This document shows positions 58,418-64,000 of a stretch of DNA of 64,000 nt, one piece after another (within the stretch, counting starts at the first letter, position 1; every line of letters begins with the position of its first letter). A program made the position numbers and the translations under genes. Under the pieces are notes generated by a model, which ran no database searches, was not told the DNA's origin, and worked only from the letters and a program-made list of their open reading frames with translations. Origin of the DNA: Jannaschia formosa (lineage in GTDB: Bacteria; Pseudomonadota; Alphaproteobacteria; Rhodobacterales; Rhodobacteraceae). Location of the stretch: positions 1-64,000 of the forward strand of contig NZ_QPLJ01000004.1 of assembly GCF_003340555.1 (NCBI RefSeq), in the 5' to 3' direction.

Positions 58418-58755
58418 GCCGCGTCCTGCCCGTCGGCCATCCAGGGACGCTCCGCGTGGAGGATGAAGACGGTGTCCATGCGCGTCAGCCGCAGGACCTT
58501 GTCGACGACGGGCCCGCAGCGCGCGAGTTCCAGCCGGCGGCCCCCGTCGAGCATCTTCATGCCCGCGACCAGCGCGCCGAGGCCCGAGCTGTCGAGGAAG
58601 TTGACGCGCCCCATGTCGATCAGCACGCGCCCCCTGTGGGAAGCGGTCGCGTCGCGCATCTCCTCCTTGAAGGCCAGGGCGGCGGCGGCGTCCAGACGCT
58701 CCTCCTCGATGGTGAGCGCGAGGATATCGCCATATGTCGCGCGGGATAGTTCCAT
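58414..58755 (-). CDS. STAS-domain anti-sigma factor antagonist
   Basis: 113 residues, one STAS domain. The phosphorylatable serine is in the motif VNFLDSSGLGALVAG (Ser at about 56-57). It should bind the RsbW-like kinase encoded next when unphosphorylated. First gene of the two-gene unit, divergent from the second thiolase. Confidence 0.92.
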   Translation of the reverse strand: MELSRATYGDILALTIEEERLDAAAALAFKEEMRDATASHRGRVLIDMGRVNFLDSSGLGALVAGMKMLDGGRRLELARCGPVVDKVLRLTRMDTVFILHAERPWMADGQDAA

Positions 58756-58848
58756 CTGCAGCTCTCCGCTACCTAAGGGTTGGGTGGCGCTCCGCCTCCG
58801 CTCTCGGGTAGAGTGCTAGGGCCAAAATCTTAACAGGGAGTAAGCGGC

Positions 58849-60030
58849 ATGGAGAAGGTCGTCATCGCCGGGGCGCGGCGGACGCCGATGGGCGGGTTTC
58901 AGGGCGCGCTTTCTTCTGCGACGGCTTCGCAGCTGGGGGGGGCGGCGATCGCGGCGGCGCTGGGCGATGCGGGTGTCGCGCCCGGCCGGGTGGAGGAGTT
59001 GCTGATGGGCTGCGTGCTGCCTGCGGGGCAGGGCCAGGCGCCGGCGCGGCAGGCGGGCTTCGCCGCCGGACTGCCGAAGGAGGTGCCTGCGACGACGCTC
59101 AACAAGATGTGCGGCTCTGGCATGAAGGCCGCGATGATGGCGCATGACCAGATCGCGCTTGGCCAGACCGGCGTCATGGTCGCGGGCGGGATGGAATCGA
59201 TGACCAACGCGCCCTACCTGCTGCCCGGCATGCGCGGGGGCGCGCGGCTGGGCCATGGCGCTGCCGTTGACCACATGTTCCTCGACGGGCTGGAGGACGC
59301 CTACGACAAGGGCCGCCTGATGGGCACCTTCGCCGAGGATTGCGCCGAGGCCTACCAGTTCACCCGCGAGGCGCAGGACGAATACGCGCTGCGGTCGCTC
59401 AGCCGGGCGCAGGGCGCCATCGAGAGCGGGGCCTTCGACGGGGAAGTTACGACTTACACGACAACCACCCGGAAGGGCGAGGTTTCCGTCGCCCATGACG
59501 AACAGCCGGGCACGGCGCGGCCCGACAAGATCCCGCATCTGAAGCCTGCCTTCCGCAAGGACGGCACGGTGACGGCGGCCAATTCCTCCTCGATCTCGGA
59601 CGGGGCGGCGGCGCTGGTGCTGGCCTCCGCCTCGGTGGCCGAGAAGGAGGGGCTGCCGGTGCGGGCGCTGATCGTCGGCCATGCTTCCCACGCGCAGGAG
59701 CCGGGGCTGTTCACCACCGCGCCGGTTCCGGCGGCGAGGAAGCTGCTGGAGCGGCTGGGCTGGTCCGTGGGCGATGTCGACCTGTGGGAGGTCAACGAGG
59801 CCTTCGCGGTCGTGCCGATGGCCTTCATGCACGAGATGGGGCTGCCCGCCGACATCGTGAACGTGAACGGCGGCGCCTGTGCGCTGGGGCATCCGATCGG
59901 CGCCTCGGGGGCGCGGATCATGGTCACGCTGCTGCACGCGATGGAGGCGCGGGGCGCGCGCCGGGGCGTCGCGGCGATCTGCATCGGGGGCGGGGAGGGC
60001 ACGGCCATCGCCCTGGAAATCGATGGGTGA
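58849..60030 (+). CDS. Acetyl-CoA acetyltransferase (thiolase), copy 2
   Basis: 393 residues. Same family as the thiolase at 54939 but clearly divergent. Active-site Cys in LNKMCGSGMKAAMM, NEAFAVVPMA, His in GGACALGHPIGASG and Cys in [25 protein letters not shown] and the start EKVVIAGARRTPMGGFQGAL are typical of acetyl-CoA C-acetyltransferases. Its last eight bases overlap the next gene. Confidence 0.93.
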   Translation: MEKVVIAGARRTPMGGFQGALSSATASQLGGAAIAAALGDAGVAPGRVEELLMGCVLPAGQGQAPARQAGFAAGLPKEVPATTLNKMCGSGMKAAMMAHDQIALGQTGVMVAGGMESMTNAPYLLPGMRGGARLGHGAAVDHMFLDGLEDAYDKGRLMGTFAEDCAEAYQFTREAQDEYALRSLSRAQGAIESGAFDGEVTTYTTTTRKGEVSVAHDEQPGTARPDKIPHLKPAFRKDGTVTAANSSSISDGAAALVLASASVAEKEGLPVRALIVGHASHAQEPGLFTTAPVPAARKLLERLGWSVGDVDLWEVNEAFAVVPMAFMHEMGLPADIVNVNGGACALGHPIGASGARIMVTLLHAMEARGARRGVAAICIGGGEGTAIALEIDG

Positions 60031-60523
60031 TCCACGGGTGACGGAGGTCGGATATGCGTCGGACGCCGGGCGGCGCATAGATTACCGGGAGATTAACGCT
60101 GCGATCCAATCGTTAACCGAGGGCGAGGACGATTCGGTCGCCCTCATGGCCACCGTCGCCAGCGAATTGCACCATGCCGACGACCGCTTCGACTGGACCG
60201 GGTTCTACCGCGTCGTCTCGCCCGGGCTGCTGAAGATCGGACCCTACCAGGGCGGGCATGGCTGCCTCGTCATCCCCTTCGAGCGGGGCGTCTGCGGGGC
60301 CTGTGCGCGGACGGGCGAGGTGCAGATCGTGCCGGACGTGGACGCCTTCCCGGGGCATATCGCCTGCGCCTCCTCCACCCGGTCGGAGATCGTGCTGCCG
60401 GTGCGGGACCGGGAGGGCGCGCTGATCGCCGTGCTCGACGTCGACAGCGACCTTCCCGACGCCTTTGACGAGACCGACGCGGTGGAACTGGCGCGAATCC
60501 TTGATGCGGTCTTTGCCCGGTGA
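60023..60523 (+). CDS. msrC: Free methionine-(R)-sulfoxide reductase (GAF domain)
   Basis: 166 residues from the ATG at 60023, overlapping the thiolase end by eight bases; a GTG five codons later is an alternative. The enzyme reduces free Met-R-sulfoxide. GAF fold with DWTGFYRV, GVCGACARTG, and FPGHIACASSTRSEIVLPV, which carry the catalytic cysteine set. Heads a tight run with MOSC and GNAT genes, all joined by GTGA overlaps. Confidence 0.92.
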   Translation: MGDPRVTEVGYASDAGRRIDYREINAAIQSLTEGEDDSVALMATVASELHHADDRFDWTGFYRVVSPGLLKIGPYQGGHGCLVIPFERGVCGACARTGEVQIVPDVDAFPGHIACASSTRSEIVLPVRDREGALIAVLDVDSDLPDAFDETDAVELARILDAVFAR

Positions 60524-60981
60524 GGACGCTGGCGGAGCTGATGGCGACCCATGCGCGGCACGGTCGGATCGACTGGATCGGGCTCCGGCCGGAGCGCCGG
60601 GCGGATATGGCTGCCGTCGAGGCCGCCGAGATCGCGGAGGGCGGGCTCGACGGGGACCATTCCCGGCCGGGCAAGCGCGCCGTGACGCTGGTCCAGGCGG
60701 AGCATCTTCCGGTGATCGCCGCGCTCTGCGAGGGCGAGGTCACGCCGCAGGCGCTGCGGCGGAATCTCGTCGTCTCGGGTCTCAACCTCGCCGCGCTGCG
60801 CGGGCGGGAGGTCGCGGTGGGCGAAGCGGTTCTGCGGATCACCGGCCCCTGCGCGCCCTGTTCGCGGATGGAGGAGACGCTGGGCCGGGGCGGCTACAGC
60901 GCCGTGCGCCATCACGGCGGCTGGTGCGCCTCGGTCGTCACGCCGGGGCGGGTCGCGCTGGGGGACGGGGTGCGCCCGTGA
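60520..60981 (+). CDS. MOSC-domain protein
   Basis: 153 residues from a GTG at 60520, overlapping the msrC stop (GTGA). MOSC fold with DGDHSRPGKRAVTLVQAEHL and the conserved cysteine segment TGPCAPCSRMEE. MOSC proteins bind a molybdopterin or sulfur-carrier cysteine; single-domain members include YiiM-type enzymes that detoxify N-hydroxylated compounds. Substrate here is unknown. Confidence 0.88.
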   Translation: MRTLAELMATHARHGRIDWIGLRPERRADMAAVEAAEIAEGGLDGDHSRPGKRAVTLVQAEHLPVIAALCEGEVTPQALRRNLVVSGLNLAALRGREVAVGEAVLRITGPCAPCSRMEETLGRGGYSAVRHHGGWCASVVTPGRVALGDGVRP

Positions 60982-61457
60982 TCCGCCGCGCGACGTCCGC
61001 CGACCGGGACGCGATCTGCGCGCTGCACCTCGCCTCCTGGCAGGACAGTTACGGGGGCGAGTTGCCCGCCGACTTCCTGCGCGACGAGCTGCCCGGGGCG
61101 ATGCGCGGGAAATGGGCGGCGCGCCGTTTCGCGTCGCCGGAACTGACGCTGGTCGCGGAGGGTGACGACGGCATCGAGGGCTTCTCCTGCGCGTTGACCG
61201 ACCGCGACCCGCCGCTGATCGACAACCTGCATGTGCATCCGGGCCTGCGCGGGCGCGGGACGGGTGCCGCGCTGATCTCGGCCACGAAGGCCGCGCTGGC
61301 CGTGGACGGGTTCGCACGGGCTTACCTGACGGTGCTGCAGTCGAACCCGCGGGCGCTGGCCTTCTATCTGGCGCAGGGCGGGGTAAACGAGGGGGCGGTG
61401 GACGACGTGCTGGTCGGCCATCCGGTGAAGGCGTGGCGGGTCGGGTTCGACCTTTGA
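60978..61457 (+). CDS. GNAT-family N-acetyltransferase
   Basis: 159 residues from a GTG at 60978 (GTGA overlap with MOSC). GNAT fold: IRRATSADRDAICALH at the start, VHPGLRGRGTGAALIS as the acetyl-CoA loop, and NPRALAFYLAQGG. Substrate (small molecule or protein) unknown. Last of the three-gene overlap unit. Confidence 0.9.
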   Translation: MIRRATSADRDAICALHLASWQDSYGGELPADFLRDELPGAMRGKWAARRFASPELTLVAEGDDGIEGFSCALTDRDPPLIDNLHVHPGLRGRGTGAALISATKAALAVDGFARAYLTVLQSNPRALAFYLAQGGVNEGAVDDVLVGHPVKAWRVGFDL

Positions 61458-61761
61458 TCCCGGGGAGGGACAGGCGCATCGGAGGTCGACGTCCGGGCGC
61501 GGATCGCCGGGCCGGGTTTCGGCGACCCGGCGTCTGTTCCGGGCCGGTCATGGCTGCCGCGTCCGGAGACCCTGGAGCCAAGCTGAGAGCCTCGCCACAT
61601 CGCCGTGCCGTCGGGGCGCAGCTGGAAATCGGCTCTTGTCGGACGGAGGGGATCGATGCTGTGGAGGCCCGGAAGCCGCGCCTGGCGCCGCCTTTCCGGT
61701 TCCATGTTTCCGCCCGTCGCGCTAGGCGGGCGCAACGCTGACCTTCGAGGCTCGTTCGACG
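61458..61761. other. 304-base gap upstream of pheT
   Basis: No gene recognised on either strand. A GC-rich hairpin GGGTTTCGGCGACCC lies near 61513-61527. The pheT promoter must lie here but no clear box pair was found. pheS is not adjacent. Confidence 0.4.
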
Positions 61762-64000
61762 ATGAAATTCACCCTGTCCTGGCTCAAGCGCCATCTCGAC
61801 ACCTCCGCCACGGTGGCGGAAATTGCCGAGGCCCTCACCGATCTCGGGCTCGAGGTTGAGGGGGTCGAGGACCGCGCCGCCCAGCTGAGGGGCTTCACGA
61901 TCGGCCATGTCAGATCGGCCGAGAAGCACCCGGATGCCGACCGCCTGCGCGTCTGCCAGGTCGAGACCGACGAGGGGGTCAAGCAGATCATCTGCGGCGC
62001 GCCCAACGCGCGGGCCGGAATCACCGTCGTCGTGGCCAAGCCCGGCGTCTACGTGCCCGGCATCGACACCACCATCGGCGTCGGCAAGATCCGGGGGATC
62101 GAGAGCTTCGGCATGATGGCCTCGGAGCGCGAGCTGGAGCTGTCGGACGAGCATGACGGCATCATCGAGCTGCCCTCGGGCGAGGTCGGGCAGCGCTTCA
62201 CCGACTGGCTGGCCGAGAACGATCCGGCCAAGGTCGACCCGGTGATCGAGATCGCGATCACGCCGAACCGGCCCGACGCGCTGGGCGTGCACGGCATCGC
62301 CCGCGATCTGGCCGCGCGGGGGCTGGGGACGCTGAAGCCGCTGGAAAGCCCGGTCATCGAGGGCGGGTTCGACTGCCCCGTCAAGGTCACCATCGACGAG
62401 GACACGCGGGACGGCTGCCCGATCTTCGCGCTTCGCCTGATCCGGGGCGTGCGGAACGGGCCGTCGCCCGACTGGTTGCAGGACCAGCTGCGCGCCATCG
62501 GGCTGCGGCCGATCAGCTTCCTCGTCGATGTGACGAACTGGTTCACCTACGACCTGAACCGCCCGCTGCACGTCTTCGACGCCGACGTGGTCAAGGGCGA
62601 CCTGCGGGTGCATCGCGCCGCGGGCGGCGAGACGATCACGGCGCTGGACGACAAGGACTACACGCTGCCCGAGGGCGCGATGGTGATCTCGGACGAGACG
62701 GGTCCCGAAAGCATCGCGGGCGTCATGGGCGGTGCGCAGTCGGGCGTGACCGAAGACACGGTCAACGTGCTGGTCGAGAGCGCATATTGGGACCCCGTCC
62801 AGATCGCGATGACGGGACGGGCGCTGAAGATCAACTCCGACGCGCGCTACCGCTTCGAGCGGGGCGTGGACCCGGCCTTCACGCCCGAGGGGCTGGACCA
62901 TGCGACGCGGATGATCCTGGACCATGCGGGGGGCGAGGCCTCGGCCATGGTGGTCGCCGGTGCCGTGCCCGACACGTCCCGCGCCTACCGGCTGGATACC
63001 GGCCGGGTCGAGAGCCTGGTCGGCATGGCCATCCCCGCCGAGACGCAGCGCGCCACGCTGGAGGCGCTGGGCTTCGCGCTCGACGGTGACATGGCCTCGG
63101 TCCCGCCCTGGCGGCCCGACGTGCAGGGCGAGGCCGACCTGGTGGAGGAGGTCGCGCGCATCGCCTCGCTGACGAAGCTGGAGGGCCGGCCGATGGCGCG
63201 CCCGGCGCAGGTGCTGCGCCCGGTGCTGACGCCGATGCAGCAGCGCGAGCGGATGGCGCGGCGGACGGCGGCGGCCCTGGGCTACGACGAATGCGTGACC
63301 TACAGCTTCATCGATGCCGAGGCGGCGGCGCTGTTCGGCGGCGGGTCCGATGCCACGCGGCTGGAGAACCCGATCAGCTCGGACATGAGCCACATGCGGC
63401 CCGCGCTGCTGCCCGGCCTGCTGCGGGCTGCGGCGCGCAACCAGGCGCGGGGCTTCGCGGACCTCGCGCTGTTCGAGATCGGGGCCGCCTTCCACGGCGG
63501 CGAGCCGGGGGAGCAGCAGCTGTCGCTGACCGGCCTGCTGGTCGGCCATACCGGGCCGAAGGGTGTGCATGGCGACCGGCGGCCGGTCGACGTTTTCGAC
63601 GTGCGCGCCGACGCCGAGGCCGTTCTGGCCGCCATCGGCGCGCCGGCCCGCGCGCAGATCCTGCGCGACCTGCCCGAGTGGTGGCATCCGGGGCGGTCGG
63701 GCCGGATCTGCCTCGGGCCGAAGAAGGTCATGGCCGAGTTCGGGGAGATCCACCCGAAGGTGCTGCGCGCGATGGATGTGAAGGGGCCGGCGGTGGCCTT
63801 TACGGTCTGGCCCGCCGAGGTGCCCTTCCCGAAGGCGCAGGGCACGTCGCGGGGGGCGCTCGCGCTCTCGGACCTGCAGGCGGTGGAGCGGGACTTCGCC
63901 TTCGTGGTCGATGCCCGGGTCGAGGCGCAGCAGCTGGTTCAGGCGGCGCAGGGCGCCGACAAGGCGCTGATCTCGGAGGTGCGGGTCTTCGACGAGTTCG
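61762..64000 (+). CDS. pheT: Phenylalanine-tRNA ligase beta subunit (partial, runs off window)
   Basis: 746 residues visible of a protein normally near 800. It charges tRNA-Phe with PheS. N-terminal MKFTLSWLKRHLDT, the EMAP-like tRNA-binding segment (GFTIGHVRSAEKHPDADRLRVCQV, about 44-67), B3/B4 editing domain with GVMGGAQSGV, B5 with YRFERGVDP and the B8-region start near the edge. The C-terminal anticodon-binding domain is cut at 64000. Start ATG at 61762 has only a distant GAGG. Confidence 0.97.
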   Translation, partial: MKFTLSWLKRHLDTSATVAEIAEALTDLGLEVEGVEDRAAQLRGFTIGHVRSAEKHPDADRLRVCQVETDEGVKQIICGAPNARAGITVVVAKPGVYVPGIDTTIGVGKIRGIESFGMMASERELELSDEHDGIIELPSGEVGQRFTDWLAENDPAKVDPVIEIAITPNRPDALGVHGIARDLAARGLGTLKPLESPVIEGGFDCPVKVTIDEDTRDGCPIFALRLIRGVRNGPSPDWLQDQLRAIGLRPISFLVDVTNWFTYDLNRPLHVFDADVVKGDLRVHRAAGGETITALDDKDYTLPEGAMVISDETGPESIAGVMGGAQSGVTEDTVNVLVESAYWDPVQIAMTGRALKINSDARYRFERGVDPAFTPEGLDHATRMILDHAGGEASAMVVAGAVPDTSRAYRLDTGRVESLVGMAIPAETQRATLEALGFALDGDMASVPPWRPDVQGEADLVEEVARIASLTKLEGRPMARPAQVLRPVLTPMQQRERMARRTAAALGYDECVTYSFIDAEAAALFGGGSDATRLENPISSDMSHMRPALLPGLLRAAARNQARGFADLALFEIGAAFHGGEPGEQQLSLTGLLVGHTGPKGVHGDRRPVDVFDVRADAEAVLAAIGAPARAQILRDLPEWWHPGRSGRICLGPKKVMAEFGEIHPKVLRAMDVKGPAVAFTVWPAEVPFPKAQGTSRGALALSDLQAVERDFAFVVDARVEAQQLVQAAQGADKALISEVRVFDEF

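Noticed and set aside
61433-61741. Open frames in the gap before pheT
   Set aside because: No ribosome site, Arg-rich products, no known phrase; treated as non-coding.

Overview
The window is chromosomal DNA of a GC-rich alphaproteobacterium, most likely of the Rhodobacterales (Rhodobacteraceae/roseobacter group). The indicators are a Sat-CysC fusion, a CP4-like class II EPSP synthase, an imuA-imuB-dnaE2 cassette behind a GAAC-N7-GAAC LexA box, a VPLPA-CTERM-type protein, DUF1150 beside Hsp20, single-domain flagellar rod-binding and hook proteins, and a serC-serA operon with an alphaproteobacterial-type leader. Genus cannot be fixed from this sequence alone. Almost everything is housekeeping. 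I see no integrase, intact insertion sequence, prophage, CRISPR array, rRNA or convincing tRNA.

Layout. 1-1343: the edge of a less GC-rich, possibly acquired stretch, with the N-terminal part of a membrane sensor and about 540 bases without a recognisable gene. 1344-8380: ridA, a pilin-like anchored protein, an Lrp regulator divergent from trxB, a triple tail-collar exported protein, sat-cysC and a lone receiver protein. 8391-11939: heat-shock hsp20-DUF1150 divergent from ydcH-purE-purK, then trmB. 11993-17688: a metallo-beta-lactamase-fold lipoprotein-like enzyme, aroA, and the zinc module zur-znuC-znuB divergent from znuA across a Zur-type palindrome. 17781-23897: the SOS mutagenesis genes imuA, imuB and dnaE2. 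24009-26531: two very small membrane proteins, a two-gene membrane operon and its divergent TetR regulator.

26547-33705 is the replication block on the minus strand: rpsT, rhodanese-dnaA, dnaN-recF, gyrB. 34049-38155: enoyl-CoA hydratase, mutM, then ubiE-ubiB (ubiquinone synthesis). 38459-43503: a small flagellar island (flgD, an oversized fliK, a FlgJ-type rod-binding protein) ending at a lytic transglycosylase lipoprotein. 43575-48691: AEC transporter, hspQ, a soluble hybrid histidine kinase, asparaginase and an IalB-like secreted protein. 48809-54708: rlmN and the serine pathway (serC-serA with a structured leader, and serB). 54939-60030: two thiolases, a gamma-glutamyltransferase homologue and a STAS/anti-sigma kinase pair. 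60023-64000: a tightly overlapped msrC-MOSC-GNAT run and the start of pheT.

The non-coding signal is richer than the gene list suggests. There are several families of dispersed intergenic elements: GGCATATTTG-N2-GAGCATCGAA repeats, G-run hairpins, palindromes built on CCGGTCGACCGG, and GGTGGGCAT/ATGCCCACC hairpins. There are also plausible Zur, LexA, RpoH and ROSE-type thermosensor elements. None of the genes is by itself a new system. The best candidates for something undescribed are the intergenic element families, the three-collar CTERM protein, the ImuB insertion, the FlgJ/transglycosylase-lipoprotein pairing and the small membrane proteins.
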